A stretch of DNA of 64,000 nt from Thalassia testudinum (GCA_037157565.1 JAZHRO010000054.1:16599501-16663500); one strand, 5' to 3'. Shown: positions 1-12,240, counted from the first letter of the stretch. Notes: generated from the letters alone by a model not told the origin. A program made the numbers and translations.

Positions 1-106
1 AGGGAGACCTTTTCTGGCCAATGCAAGGGCCAACATAAGTTGTGAGGAGGGCCAAATAGAGCTAAAATTTGGGAATCAAACCCTCAAGATTGATATCTTT
101 AAGGCC
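1..106 (+). pseudogene. Athila pol fragment (protease-RT linker), left of nested gypsy insertion
   Basis: The last 38 bases read in frame as FGNQTLKIDIFKA. This continues at 10501 on the far side of the nested element, so the fragment is the part of the Athila protease/RT linker that was separated by the insertion. Bases 102-106 (AGGCC) are the left target-site duplication. Confidence 0.6.
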
Positions 107-2776
107 TGTTACGAACGCGCGGCTTCAGACGTCTTTTAAGATGTCTGGGATGTGGCCCAGACGTCTGGGATTCGGTTTCGGCGGCATGTGCGGTTGCGTC
201 TGCGCGCCTGCGCGCGCAGACCTGCGAGTGCCTTTTCCCCTCTCTACTGCGGCCGCAGGCTGCGCCCTCTGTTCCGCTCTCTCTCTCCTCCCCGCGCGGC
301 TTTAAAACGCCACGCCCTCTCCCTTACTCTCATCACCTCCGCCCCCTTCCTCTTCTCCTTCCAGCCGGTGCGCGAGTGCGAGCGCGAGTGAGCGGCGACG
401 GCGACAGCTGTGGTGAGCGTGGGAGGAGGTGCTGCGCGAGGGAGGAGGCGCTCGGCTGTGAGGGCGAGCTTGCCGGGGCTGCTAGGGCCGGCCGGCGGGG
501 GGAGCAGTAGACGCGGGGTGACACGGGAGGCCTACTGCAGCTCGAGCAACAGGCGGACGAGACGTGGAGCGACCGTGCATCGCGAGCGGAGGGCGAGTGG
601 TGCCCTGATTCTGGAAATTTTTCCAGAATCAGACGTCTGGGCTTCCAACCAGACGACGAGGAGGACGTCTGGAGGACTGTCCAGACGTCTGAAAGGTGAG
701 TTATTTTTCATCCTTCTTCCTTTTCTTCGGCCGTCCGTACTGAGAGAGAGAAATGGGTACGCGCAGGTTCTGAAATTCGCATCCAACGCGAATCAGACGT
801 CTGGCAGCGGTGCCAGACGACTGGAGGGACTTCCAGACGTCCGGGGTGACCATCGGACGTCTAGGAACTAGGCCAGACGCCCCCGCAGGCTTCTGGACGT
901 CTGAGAGACTATACAGAGCAAAGGTACCATCTGACCCTCATTTTAAGACGTCTGGAAGAGGTTCCAGACGTCTGATTTTGCACTATTTCGTCATTTTCAA
1001 CCCGTTTAGGGCCCGTTCGAAGTCTGTTTTCCTCGTTTCGAGTTGCGTGCTTTTCGAAATTAAATCCTCTACCCGTCCACAGTAGTTGTATACTGTTTTG
1101 AGAAACTCCTTGTGTTTGATCCTTGTGATAGGACCCCGTTCCGTTGCAGTCTCGGGGGTTGCGGAGGCACGCAGGATTCCCGACCACGCCCCCAGTACTC
1201 CTATTATAACTGGTAGAGTGGCTTTTAAGTTTATTAGTATAATCTGTTAAATTATGGAACCATAAATAGAACCTAGGACATTGCATGAATCCTAGGAATG
1301 AGAAATAGATTGAATGATAGATCCTAAGTGTTGCATGAATCCTAGGGCTGGAAAACTAGATTGTATGGTAGATCCTAGGATATGGCATGAATCCTAGGAC
1401 GGGGAAAACTAGTGGAATATATGAATACTGCAGTCTTGGAAAAATGGAAAGGAACAAATAGCTGCCTGTAAATTGAATTAACAGCTGCCTGTTATGAATA
1501 AATAAACGTGACTGAGAACATGGATTGTAAGAACGTGAAACTGGAAAGTGAAACCTAGATGTTCTGAGTTAAAAGAGCTGGAACCCTACGAGGAATTAGG
1601 AGTGGAACTCCTGGAAAGAGAAAAGGAATGGAACTGAGAAAGAAAGACATGGTAGTGTGCTGTCCCTTGGGTACATAGTACCAAGGGAAGTACCTATACC
1701 TGTTTAGTGCAGAGCGGAGCCAGCCGCCCCAGGGACCCGGGGTTAGGACTGACCACTTTGTACCGACTTGCTGGCCCTCGTGTACATAGTACCGAGGAGA
1801 GCTATTAGTGTAGGGAGGTACTAGCTACCCCACGGGCCCCGGGGTTCTGCTAGCCTCCTACACCGACTTGTTAGGCCCACTGGGGCAAACCAGGGTAGTC
1901 AGGCGAGGGTGCGCCGACTGTGGAGGGGCAAGGCCCCTGTTTGGTTACTGTGGAGGGCTTGGACCCCCTGTTACTGAGAGGGCTCCGCCCTGTACTGGTT
2001 CCGTGCTGTGCTTTAAGTGCACCCGTTAACGGAAATAACTGACTGCGTGCCAGTGCGGGTTAGCTACCTGTGCGTTTATCGTGTGTGCCGTAGTCACCGT
2101 TACGCCTGTCCGTGACCTTGGGGTGGTTGACTGAGAGTAGGATCACCACGGGGGACTCTCCCAGCCAGGAGAGCACCACATGCTACTTCTACTTTTTGGA
2201 AAAGACTACAATCAAGATCGTTCCCACGAGGAACATTCGAGATCAAGTAAAGGATCTAAGAAATAAATGAAATCGTGAGACAATTGAAAGACGTAAATAA
2301 AGAAAGTAACAGAACATAACAGCTACTGTACACTCTACTGCTTCTTTAGTTTTAGTTGCCACTCTACTCAGCGTTTTGCTGACGTGTTATACTCGTTCCC
2401 TTTCAGGACCGGGTGTTGAGCAGCCAGGGTCAGCGGTTGCAGAGGACGCTGGGCCGAGTAGGGTCCAGTAGAGTTACCACTATTCTCTTGTACCTCTTTT
2501 TGTACCACTGTAGTGAGTAGTTCTTGTTACCACTGTACTTTTCTTTACCTGCAGTTCATATTATGTTATGAATGTTGTTCTACTGTTGTGGTGGTATATA
2601 CTGTAGTGGTTTCTTTCCTTACTGCTGTATTTTCTTACTGTTAGTTATATTCATGCTGAATGTGGTTTATTTTACTGCTCTTTTGGTTACTTCCTCGTTG
2701 GACGACTAGGTCTTGGGATTAGTTGAGTCGGTCTGGTTCTCGTGTCTCGTAGGGACTCGGGAATCGGGTCGTTACA
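107..2776 (+). repeat. 5' LTR of the Tekay-type gypsy element
   Basis: It starts TGTTACGAA and ends GGTCGTTACA, and is repeated at 7805-10495. The first 970 bases hold about ten exact GACGTCT motifs, most of them within the palindrome CAGACGTCTG, plus several one-base variants. A TTTAAAA box at about 300 is a candidate promoter element. Positions 1270-1400 hold three diverged units built on ATGAATCCTAGG. Positions 1665-1870 hold two units centred on the palindrome GTACATAGTAC followed by CCGGGG-rich sequence. Confidence 0.93.
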
Positions 2777-2779
2777 AGA

Positions 2780-2790
2780 GGTATCAGAGC
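2780..2790 (+). other. Primer binding site, initiator tRNA-Met type
   Basis: The sequence GGTATCAGAGC lies three bases after the LTR end. It is the usual plant retrotransposon match to the 3' end of initiator tRNA-Met, and it marks the start of minus-strand DNA synthesis. Confidence 0.85.
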
Positions 2791-2957
2791 AAGGTCGTCC
2801 CGAGAAGTGAATCAACTGACTGGAAAATAACCAATTCACATGTCTATAACTAGAGTAGCCACCACAACATATCTTTTGACATGAGCTCTTAGACATTTTC
2901 ATTAGGTATCGTTCCTTATTGACGTGTTTCGTCTTGTTTCGCGTCTCCTTGCAGGAG

Positions 2958-4090
2958 ATGTCTCGTCGTGGGACTGGTAAGGCGGGCCGCGGGCGCGGCC
3001 GAGGACGAGGTCGGTGAGGTAGGCGTGCCGTTGCCGATGCCTCGGTGGGCCAGCCACTACTCCCGGGCGTCTAGGCCCAGGACCTCGCCCAGTTGATACG
3101 GGATATTGTGCGAGAGGAGCTCCACCCACCGCCTCGAGCGCCTCACCCTAGGGCTGCGGAGGGGGAGTCCTCTGTGGGACCACCCGACGAACGCGGCGTT
3201 GGACACGGGGGAGGGGATGGGCCGCCGCCGCCCCCACCTTCCTCCGACACTTCTGTGCATTAGGCACCTTTGCCTGGAGGTGCACCAGCATCCCCACTGC
3301 AGCGCCACTCCGAGCTCTTCGGGCAGTTCCGGAAGCTGAAGCCCCCCTCCTTCAAGGGGGATGAGGACCCAACCGAGGCAAAGGACTGGCTCAAGCAGCT
3401 GGAGAAGATTTTCGACACCCTTCGCCCCCGGTGGGTGCCGCGTGGCTTTTGCCACGTACCAGCTGGAGAGTGCGGCACACAGGTGGTGGAGGGCGATCCA
3501 GGGACAGGAGAGGGACGAGCCGACCTGGGATTGGTTCGTCGCCCTCTTCTGCGAGCAGTACTTTCCCCAGACGTGGCAGGACTAGAGGAGGCGGGAGTTC
3601 CACACTCTCCGCTAAGGGACGATGACCGTGAGCGCGTACCGCACGCGTTTCCTGGAGCTATCCCGCTTTGCAGCGACAGCGGTAGCTACTGAGGAGGAGC
3701 GCCTTTGGAGGTTCACTGAGGGGCTCCGGCCTGCGATTCGGGGGTATGTCAAACCCCTGAAGCTGCCTACATTTTCGAGGGTGGTGGAGGCAGCCATGAC
3801 TTACGAGGAGACCAACCCGTCCGCGCGAGACACTGATGGCGGGTGGAAGAGGCCCTTTCAGCCAAACTTTTCACAGGGCCGGCGAGAGAGGAAGCACGTG
3901 GCGTCCGCAGGAGAGCCGTCACGTTTTACAGGGCCATCAGTGGCCTTTGGGGGCCCGCGACAGGGGCCAATCGCCAACATCGGACCCCCGCCCAGCCGAC
4001 AGCAGGGACCCACTGAGGGCGGGAGTCGAGTTCCCCTCTATTACTAGTGTGGCTAGCCGGGCCACATCAGGAGGGACTGCCCGTCTAGGG
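2958..4090 (+). pseudogene. Gypsy gag, broken by stops and frameshifts
   Basis: The reading begins with a basic Arg/Gly-rich stretch at the ATG at 2958 and hits TGA within about 20 codons. The retrotransposon capsid domain is recognisable in two frames: a segment with KPPSFKGDEDPTEAKDWLKQ at 3335-3415, and after a frame change near 3420-3440 and a TAG near 3584, a segment starting MTVSAYRTRFLELSRFA at 3622. The zinc knuckle near 4040-4075 keeps a [11 protein letters not shown] core, but its first cysteine is replaced by Tyr and two codons are TAG. Gag would form the particle core and bind RNA. This copy cannot. Confidence 0.8.
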
Positions 4091-4113
4091 AAGGAGGTCA
4101 ACAGATACTTCCC

Positions 4114-5403
4114 GTGCAGAGCACTGGAGGGCACGCAGGAGGCCGCGGTTCCCAGGAGCGAGGAGGAGGACAGCAGCCACGAGAAGGGTACCGGCCAGCA
4201 CCTGCCCGTCCGACGCAGAGTGTGGCTGCTTCGTCCGCACTTAGAGCTGAGGGGCGTATCAACGTCCTGACACACAGGGATGCCAGAGCTTCGGGCTCAG
4301 TGGTGGCAGGTATGGTTTCAGTTTCCGGCAGACTCGTTTACACACTTTTCGATTCCGGCACTACGCACTCGTTTGTCGCAGTCAGTTTCGCAGTTAGTTT
4401 GGGCCAGGATTATACGTTGTTAGAGAATCCGTTCGTAATCAGAGGTCCGAGTGGTCAGCTGTTTGTAGCTGAGGAGGTGTACACGGATTGCGAGGTCAGC
4501 GTCGGGGGACATAGACTGCCAGCTGACCTGATTATGATACAGATGGAGGACTTTGGCATAATTCTGGGGATGGACTGGCTGTCCGCTTACCACGCCTTAG
4601 TGGACTGTTTTGAGAGGAAGATTGTCTTCTCCATGCCGAAGTTTCCTTCTTTCGAGTTTCACGGACAGCCAGTGGACGGAGGCTTCAGGTGCATTTCGGC
4701 GCTTCGGGCGACGAGACTTTTAAGCCAGGGGTGTGAGGGCTTCCTAGCTTGTGTGGTGGTAGAGCCCAGCCTTTTGGCAGACTTCCAAAGTATCCTAGTG
4801 GTCAGAGAGTACCCTGACGTGTTTCCAGACGAGTTACCAGGACTACCGCCCGAGCGTGAGATCGAGTTTGAGATATCACTAGTACTAGGGACCAGCCCCA
4901 TCTCCACCACGCCATACAGGATGGCTCCGCTTGACCTACGAGAGCTCAAGTCCCAATTGCAGGACCTTTTGGAGAAAGGTTTCGTGAGGCCCAATGCGTC
5001 TCCGTGGGGAGCCCCGGTACTGTTTGTGAAGAAGAAGGATGGGACCTTACGCCTTTGTGTGGACTACCGACAGCTGAATAGGGTCACCATCAAAAACAGA
5101 TATCCGCTGCTGAGGATCGACGACTTGTTTGACCAGTTGCGGGGTGCCATGGTGTTCTCCAAGATCGACTTGAGGTCAGGATACCACCAGTTGAGGATCA
5201 GGGAGACCGACGTCTCCAAGACAGCTTTCCGCACCCGGTACGGACACTACGAGTTTTTGGTCATTCCGTTTGGGCTGACCAATGCCCCCGCTGCTTTCAT
5301 GGATCTGATGAACCGGGTGTTTAGGCAGTACTTGGACCAGTTCGTGGTGGTTTTCATAGATGATGTACTCATCTATTCTCGAGATCAGACGCAGCACGGA
5401 TAG
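4114..5403 (+). pseudogene. Gypsy pol: aspartic protease and reverse transcriptase
   Basis: This is the longest open stretch of the element (429 codons). The protease active-site signature [10 protein letters not shown] is at about 4345-4375. RT follows from about 4790, with the fingers motif [11 protein letters not shown] near 5050 and the catalytic FIDD motif near 5355-5366, so both Asp residues of the polymerase site are kept. The frame ends in TAG at 5401-5403, inside the RT thumb. The same frame continues from 5404, so the break is a single nonsense change. Confidence 0.88.
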
Positions 5404-6165
5404 CACTTGAGGATGGTTTTGGACACACTGAGACAACATAGGCTGTACGTCAAATACAGCAAGTGCGAGTTCTGGTTGAGGGAGGTGACCTTCTTAGGTC
5501 ATGTGATCTCTGGAGACGGCTTGGCGGTGGACCCAGCCAAGGTTGAGGCAGTACTCAGGTGGGAGAGACCGCGTTCAGTCACTAAGATTCGTAGTTTTCT
5601 GGGACTGGCAGGCTACTACAGACGATTCATCAGAGGTTTTTCACAGATTGCGCGTCCTATGACACAGTTGACTCGGAAGGACGTGCCCTTCGCTTGGACA
5701 GACGCCTGTGAGGCGTGTTTTCTGGAGTTGAAGGAGAGGTTGACCTCGGCTCCCGTGCTCACCATCCCTGACAGTAGTGGCGGGTTCGTTGTGTACACGG
5801 ACGCCTCCTTGCAGGGGTTAGGAGGTGTGCTCATGCAGAGGGGTCACGTTGTCGCTTACGCTTCGTGGCAACTGAAGCCCCATGAGCATACCTATCCTAC
5901 CCACGACCTAGAGTTGGCAGCTATTGTCTTCGCGCTGAAGACCTGGAGGCACTACTTGTACGGTGAGACCTTCGAAATTTTCACAGATCACAAGTGCCTC
6001 AGATACCTTTTTGATCAGAAGGAGCTCAACATGAGACAGAGATGTTGGTTGGAGCTCCTGAAGGACTACGACTGCAGCATCTCCTACCACCCGGGAAAGG
6101 CCAATGTGGTGGCTGACGCCTTGAGCCGTAAGGCACCCGCACACTTGGCTAGTTTACTGTTATAG
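5404..6165 (+). pseudogene. Gypsy pol: RT thumb and RNase H
   Basis: The segment continues RT in frame after the TAG at 5401. RNase H residues are visible in order: Asp in [11 protein letters not shown], Glu in [15 protein letters not shown], Asp in [10 protein letters not shown] and Asp in VVADALSRK. These are the usual four acidic ligands. The order and wording of the [14 protein letters not shown] block is typical of Tekay/Del. A TAG at 6163-6165 closes the frame before integrase. Confidence 0.88.
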
Positions 6166-6177
6166 AGTTGGAGCCTT

Positions 6178-7504
6178 TTGGAGGAGGTGGGCAATTGGCG
6201 ACCTCTAGAGTTACGGGGGTACTGTGGGGCAATGGCTGTGACACGGCAGACTAGGCCAGAGCTGATAGACCGCATCATCACAGGACAGATGGCCGATTTG
6301 TACTTGCAATCCTTGCATGACAGAGTACTGTTGGGAGACCCAGGGGACTTCCCTTTTACAGACCAGGTGCTGCGCCTGAAGGGACGGTTGTGCGTCCCCA
6401 GAGACGAGGAGCTGTTGAGAGAGCTCCTGACTAAGGTACACAGTTCCAGATTCACCATACATCCCGGAAACACGAAGATGTACCACGACTTGAGACGCGA
6501 GTTTTGGTGGAGGGGGATGAAGCGGGATGTGGGTGAATTCGTGCAGCAGTGCTTAGTGTGCCAACAGGTGAAAGCCAAGCATCAGAGGCCTGCAGGGCCG
6601 CTACAGCCGCTTCCAGTGCCAGAGTGGAAGTGGGAGAGCATCACCATGGACTTGGTGGTGGACTTACCTATCACCCAGCGAGGACATGACGCAGTCTAGG
6701 TAATTGTGGATAGACTGACGAAGACGGCACGATTCTTGCCGATCCGAGTCACTTTGGGACCAGCACAGTTGGCAGAGAGGTATATCTGTGATGTGGTACG
6801 ACTACACGGAGTTCCGCAGGAGATTGTATCCGACCGGGATACCCGCTTTACGTCCAAATTTTGGGCTGAGTTTCAGTAGGCCCTAGGGACGCGGTTGAGG
6901 TTTAGTACAGCTTACCACCCCCAGACGGACGGACAGTCTGAGTGCACTATACAGACACTTGAGGACCTTTTACGTGCCTGTGTACTGGACTGGAGGGGCT
7001 CTTGGGAGGAGCACCTGCCCCTAGCGGAGTTTGCATACAACAACAGTTATCACTCGAGCATCGGCATGGCTCCCTACGAGGCTCTGTACGGACGGAGGTG
7101 TACGGCACCCTTGAGTTGGGTTGAGGTGGGGACCAAGTGGGAGGTTGGCCCCAGGTTGATCGGGCAGAGTCAGGAGGTAGTCGAGCAGATCCACAGGCGA
7201 CTCCGCACTGTCAGGAGCAGACAGAAGAGCTACGCGGATCGGAGACGCAGAGAGGTACAGTTTGAGGTTGGGGACCACGTCTTCCTTCGTGTTTCGCCCA
7301 TGAAGGGCCTACAGCGGTTTGGGGTGAGAGGGAAGCTTGCGCCGAGGTTCGTGGGGCCCTTTGAGGTCCTAGAGCGGGTTGGACCGGTTGCTTACAGACT
7401 TGCCCTCTCCCCGCAGCTTTCTGGTGTGCACGGCGTGTTCCACGTGTCCAACCTCAGGAAGTACGTAGCCGATCCCAGTCACGTACTGAGTCACGAGAGT
7501 CGTT
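6178..7504 (+). pseudogene. Gypsy pol: integrase with zinc finger, DDE core and GPY/F module
   Basis: The HHCC zinc finger is intact (H and H around 6440-6470, CLVCQQ near 6550). The core has its Asp in SITMDLVVDLP, Asp in IVSDRDTRF and Glu in [12 protein letters not shown], so the DD35E triad is complete. Two in-frame stops lie in the core, at 6697-6699 (Trp position, TGG to TAG) and 6877-6879. The GPY/F module ([18 protein letters not shown]) is near 7345-7400. Integrase would join element DNA to the chromosome. Confidence 0.87.
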
Positions 7505-7505
7505 G

Positions 7506-7690
7506 AGGTGGGCGACGACCTAACCTACCCCGAGCGGCCAGTGCAGATTCTAGACCGAGCCGTCCGCAGTTTGAGACGAAAGAAAGTACCCCTTGTAAAG
7601 GTTTTGTGAAGGAGACAGCGGTACGAGGAGGCTACCTGGGAGCCTGAGGGGGCAATGCGGGAGCGGTACCTGGAGCTCTTCGCGGGTATG
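7506..7690 (+). pseudogene. Chromodomain at the integrase C-terminus
   Basis: After a TGA at 7504-7506 a shifted frame reads a typical plant chromovirus tail: GDDLTYPERPVQILDR, then RRKKVPLVKVL, a TGA at a Trp position near 7607, then EEATWEPEGAMRERY. In chromoviruses this domain steers integration by binding histone marks. Its presence separates this element from the Athila copy it sits in. Confidence 0.75.
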
Positions 7691-7804
7691 TCTTTTCGGA
7701 CCGGCTTCGGTCCTCTTTGAGTTTGTTATGGTTACTATGACGTTTTTCCCGCACCCTAGTTAGCGCAAGTTTCGGGGACGAAACTTCCTTTGAGTTTGTT
7801 ATAT

Positions 7805-10495
7805 TTTTACGAACGTGCGACTTCAGACATCTGGGATGTGGCCCATACGTCGGACTAAACGTATGGAACCCCTTCCAGACGTCTGGGATTCGGTTTCTGC
7901 GGCACACGCAGTTGCGTCTGCGCACCTGCTCGCGCAGACCTGCGGGTGCCTTTTCCCCTCTCTCCTGCGGCCGCAGGCTGCACCCTCTGTTCCGCTCTCT
8001 CTCTCCTCCTCGCGCGGCTTTAAAACGCCACGCCCTCTCCCTCACTCTCATCACCTCCGCCCCCTTCCTCTTCTCCTTCCAGCCGGTGCGCGAGTGCGAG
8101 CGCGAGTGAGCGGCGGCAGCGATAGCCGCGGTGAGCGTGGGAGGAGGTGCTGCGCGAGGGAGGAGGCGCTCGGCCGTGAGGGCGAGCTTGCCGGCGCTGC
8201 TAGGGTCGGCCGGCGGGGGGAGCAGCAGACGCGGGGTGGCACGGGAGGCCTGCTAGAGCTCGAGCAGCAGGCGGGCGAGACACGGCACGGCCGTGCGTCG
8301 CGAGCGGAGGGCGAGTGGCGCCCTGATTCTGAAAATTTTTCCAGAATCAGACGTCTGGGCTTCCAACCAGACAACAGGGAGGACGTCTGGAAGACTGTCC
8401 AGACGTCTAAAAGGTGAGTAATTTTTCGTCCTTCTTCCTTTTCTTCGGCCGTCTGTACTGAGAGAGAGAAATGGGTACGCGCAGGTTCTGAGATTCGCAT
8501 CCAACGCGAATCAGACGTCTGGCAGCGGTGCCAGACGACTGGAGGGACTTCCAGACGTCCGGGGTGACCATCGGACGTCTGGGAACTAAGCCAGACGCCC
8601 CCGCAGGCTTCTGGATGTCTGAGAGACTATACAGAGCAAAGGTACCATCTGACCCTCATTTTAAGACGTCTGGAAGAGGTTCCAAACGTCTGATTTTGCA
8701 TTGTTTCGTCGTTTTCGACCCGTTTAGGGCCCGTTCGGAGTCCGTTTTCCACGTTTCGAGTTGCGTGCTTTTCGGAATTAAATCCTCTACCCGTCTACAG
8801 TAGTTGTATACTATTTTGAGAAACTCCTTGTGTTTGATCCTTGTGATAGGACCATGTTCCGTTGCAGTCTCGGGGGTTGCGGAGGCATGCGGGATTCCCG
8901 ACCACGCCCCCAGTACTCCTATTGTAACTGGTAGAGTGGCTTTTAAGTTTATTAGTATAATCTGTTAAATTATGGAACCATAAATAGAACCTAGGACATT
9001 GCATGAATCCTAGGAATGAGAAATAGATTGAATGATAGATCCTAGGTGTTGCATGAATCCTAGGGCTGGAAAACTAGATTGTATGGTAGATCCTAGGATA
9101 TGGCATGAATCCTAGGACGGGGAAAACTAGTGGAATATATGAATACTGCAGTCTTGGAAAAATGGAAAGGAACAAATAGCTGCCTGTAAATTGAATTAAC
9201 AGCTGCCTGTTATGAATAAATAAACGTGACTGAGAACATGGATTGTAAGAACGTGAAACTGGAAAGTGAAACCTAGATGTTCTGAGTTAAAAGAGCTGGA
9301 ACCCTACGAGGAATTAGGAGTGGAACTCCTGGAAAGAGAAAATGAATGGAACTGAGAAAGAAAGACGTGGTAGTGTGCTGTCCCTTGGGTACATAGTACC
9401 AAGGGAAGTACCTATACCTGTTTAGTGCAGAGCGGAGCCAGCCGCCCCAGGGACCCGGGGTTAGGACTGACCACTTTGTACCGACTTGCTGGCCCTCGTG
9501 TACATAGTACCGAGGAGAGCTATTAGTGTAGGGAGGTACTAGCTACCCCACGGGCCCCGGGGTTCTGCTAGCCTCCTACACCGACTTGTTAGGCCCACTG
9601 GGGCAAACCAGGGCAGTCAGGCGAGGGTGCGCGGACTGTGGAGGGGCAAGGCCCCTGTTTGGTTACTGTGGAGGGGTTAGACGCCCCTGTTTCTGAGAGG
9701 GCTCTGCCCTGTACTACTTCTGTGCTGTGCTTTAGGCGCACCCGTTAACGGAAATGACTGACCGTGTGCCAGTGCGGGTTAGCTACCTGTGCGTTTATCG
9801 TGCGTGCCGTAGTCACCGTTACGCCTGTCCGTGACCTTGGGGTGGTTGACTGAGAGTAGGATCACCACGGGAGACTCTCCCGGCCAGGAGAGCACAACGT
9901 GCTACTTCTACTTTTTGGAAAAGACTGCAATCAAGATCGTTCCCACGAGGAACATTCGAGATCAAGTAAAGGATCTAAGAAATAAATGAAATCATGAGAC
10001 AATTGAAAGACATAAATAAAGAAAGTAACAGAACATAACAGCTACTGTACACTCTACTGTTTCTTTAGTTTTAGTTGCCACTCTACTCAGCGTTTTGCTG
10101 ACGTGTTATACTCGTTACCTTTCAGGACCAAGTGTTGAGCAGCCAGGGTCAGCGGCTGCAGAGAACGCTGGGCCGAGTAGGGTCCAGTAGAGTTACCACT
10201 GTTCTCTTGTACCTCTTTTTGTTCCACTGTAGTGAGTAGTTCTTGCTACCGCTGTACTTTTCTTTACCTGCAGTTCATATTATGTTATGAATGTTGTTCT
10301 ACTGTTGTGGTGGTATATACTGTAGTGGTTTCTTTCCTTACTGCTGTATTTTCTTACTGTTAGTTATATTCATGCTGAATGTGGTTTATTTTACTGCTCT
10401 TTTGGTTACTTCCTCGTTGGACGACTAGGTCTTGGGATTAGTTGAGTCAGTCCGGTTCTCGTGTCTCGTAGGGACTCGGGAATCGGGTCGTTACA
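7805..10495 (+). repeat. 3' LTR of the Tekay-type gypsy element
   Basis: The LTR is collinear with 107-2776, and its first bases are TT rather than TG. It ends GTTACA at 10495 and is followed by the right target duplication AGGCC. The palindrome cluster (7820-8700), the CCTAGG units (about 8990-9120) and the GTACATAGTAC units (about 9385-9560) are all conserved. A short purine-rich motif (TTTCGGGGACGAAAC) near 7770 is the likely remnant of the polypurine tract. Confidence 0.92.
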
Positions 10496-10978
10496 AGGCC
10501 CAACAAGGGATTAATTGTGGTGTGGTAGAGCAAATTTGTGATATCAAAGCCGTGATTGATGAACCGCAAATTCAGTACAACATGATTATCCTCAATCAAC
10601 CACAAGAAGATCTAAAACCGCAATTAGAGGAGTCAGAACCCGATCTGGACACACCCCTAACTCCTACCTTTGTTACACCCATTCCGAACCACCCGTTGCT
10701 GCTGATAACCCCGTTTTGGAACTCAAACCCCTTCCCGATCATCTGAAATATATCTTTTTGGGTTCCAATCAGACACTTCCTGTGATTATAAACTCCAGAC
10801 TCACCCCTGATCAGGAATCCCATCTGATTACTGTTCTCCAGCAACATCGTAGAGCCATTAGTTGGACTCTCGATGATTTAACTGGAATAAGTCCCTCTTA
10901 TTACACACACCACATCTATTCTGAAGAGGGCGCACGACCTTCGCGTGAGATGCAGAGACGTCTGAACCCTAATCTGTA
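10496..10978 (+). pseudogene. Athila pol: protease-RT linker and RT N-terminus
   Basis: In the frame joined to 1-106, the stretch from about 10716 reads ELKPLPDHLKYIFLGSNQTL and then the conserved ISWTLDDLTGISPSYYTHHI block that precedes RT in Athila elements. A frame change lies near 10700, and a TAG at 10977 stands where the next RT codon should be. Confidence 0.78.
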
Positions 10979-11525
10979 GGAGGTCGTGAAAAAGGAGATC
11001 ATTAAGTGGTTAGATGTAGGGATCATCTACCCGATCTCCGACAGTCGTTGGGTGAGCCCAATCCAAGTTGTGCCTAAGAAGGCAGGGCTCACCACTATCA
11101 CGACTGAAATCGGAGAGGTCATACCTGCCCGTATAGCCAACTCATGGAGAGTCTGCATAGATTACCGAAGACTCAATGCCTCCACGAAGAGGGATCATTT
11201 CCCACTACCGTTTATTGATCAGGTTCTCGAAAAACTAGCGGGAAATAGATTCTTCTGCTTTCTTGACGGGTACTCCAGTTACAACAAAGTGGCGATTCAT
11301 CCAGAATACCAAGAAAAGACCACGTCCACTTGCCCCTTCGGGACATATGCATTCCGAAGGATGCCTTTCGGTCTCTGCAATGCACATGCGACTTTTCAAC
11401 GGTGCATGCTTGCCATATTCTCTTATATGGTAGGTGATTATCTGGAAGTCTTCATAAATGACTTCTCAATTTTTGGGGCATCATTTGACAATTACCTCCA
11501 GCACTTGGTTCATATACTCAGGTAA
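10979..11525 (+). pseudogene. Athila reverse transcriptase with altered catalytic site
   Basis: The palm and fingers motifs are clear (SWRVCIDYRRLNAS near 11150, FRRMPFGLCNA near 11353). The polymerase signature reads VFINDFS at 11448-11468. The first Asp of the usual DD pair is Asn (codon AAT at 11457-11459), a GAT to AAT change. This copy would be catalytically dead even without its stops. The frame ends in TAA at 11523. Confidence 0.82.
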
Positions 11526-11570
11526 TGCATTGACGTAAATCTGGTTCTTTCCTGGGAAAAGAGCCACTTT

Positions 11571-12240
11571 ATGGCGCCTGAGGGGATCATCCTGGGACAT
11601 TTGATTTTTGAGAGGGGCATCCAAGTAGATCGAGCCAAGGTTAACCTGATTTCCAAACTCCCTATGCCTAGCTCGATCAGGGACATCCGATCTTTTCTAG
11701 GGCACGTCGATTTTTACCATCGATTCATCCCTGATTTCTTGAAAATCGCATGCTCCTTGACCACTCTTCTGCCCAATGATGTACCTTTTGAAATTTCCAA
11801 GGAATGCACTCAAACTTTTGAGATCCTTCGTGACCGAGTTATCCAAGCCCCGATCCTACAGTCCCTTAATTGGTCTCAACCCTTTGAGATCATGTGCGAT
11901 GCATCTGACTTTGCTGTAGGAGTGGTTTTGGGGCAAAAGATTGACGGGAAACCCGTGGTCATCTACTACACTAGCAAGACACTTGACGAGGCTCATCGTA
12001 ACTACACAGTTACGGAGAAAGAGGTGCTAGCTGTAGTATTTACCCTTAAAAATTTAAATCTTATCTCTTGGGTTCCCATGTCATTATCTACTCAGATCAC
12101 ACAGCTGTGAAGCATCTCCTTGCAAAGAAGGATGCGAAACCTCGATTAATCTGATGGATCTTGCTGTTGCAAGAATTTGACTTCGAGATTTGTGACAAAG
12201 CGGGAAGACAGAATGTGGTAGCTGACCACTTGTCCCGCCT
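11571..12240 (+). pseudogene. Athila RT connection and RNase H
   Basis: Two open stretches (11571-12110 and 12161 onward) read the RT-RNase H connection (SFLGHVDFYHRFI), the RNase H Asp in EIMCDASDFAVG, Glu in VTEKEVLAVVF, and the terminal VVADHLSRL. A frame change and a TGA lie between 12050 and 12160, where the central part of RNase H should be. Confidence 0.8.

Larger units (their letters stand above)
107..10495 (+). mobile_element. Complete Tekay/Del-type chromovirus (Ty3/gypsy) with both LTRs, TSD AGGCC
   Basis: The element is bounded by TG...CA-type ends and a perfect 5-bp duplication, AGGCC, at 102-106 and 10496-10500. The order is 5' LTR 107-2776, primer site, gag, protease, RT, RNase H, integrase, chromodomain, 3' LTR 7805-10495. 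The two LTRs are about 2.67 and 2.69 kb and nearly collinear, so insertion was fairly recent. The coding part is closely similar to Tekay/Del chromoviruses, for example in RNase H ([18 protein letters not shown]). At least eight in-frame stops or frame changes break gag-pol, so this copy cannot make its own proteins. Catalytic residues in protease, RT and integrase are still present. Confidence 0.92.

Noticed and set aside
69..871. Short open frames in the first kilobase (for example 410-871)
   Set aside because: They lie in the gypsy LTR, are not kept intact in the other LTR copies, and are Arg/Ser-rich translations of GC-rich promoter sequence.
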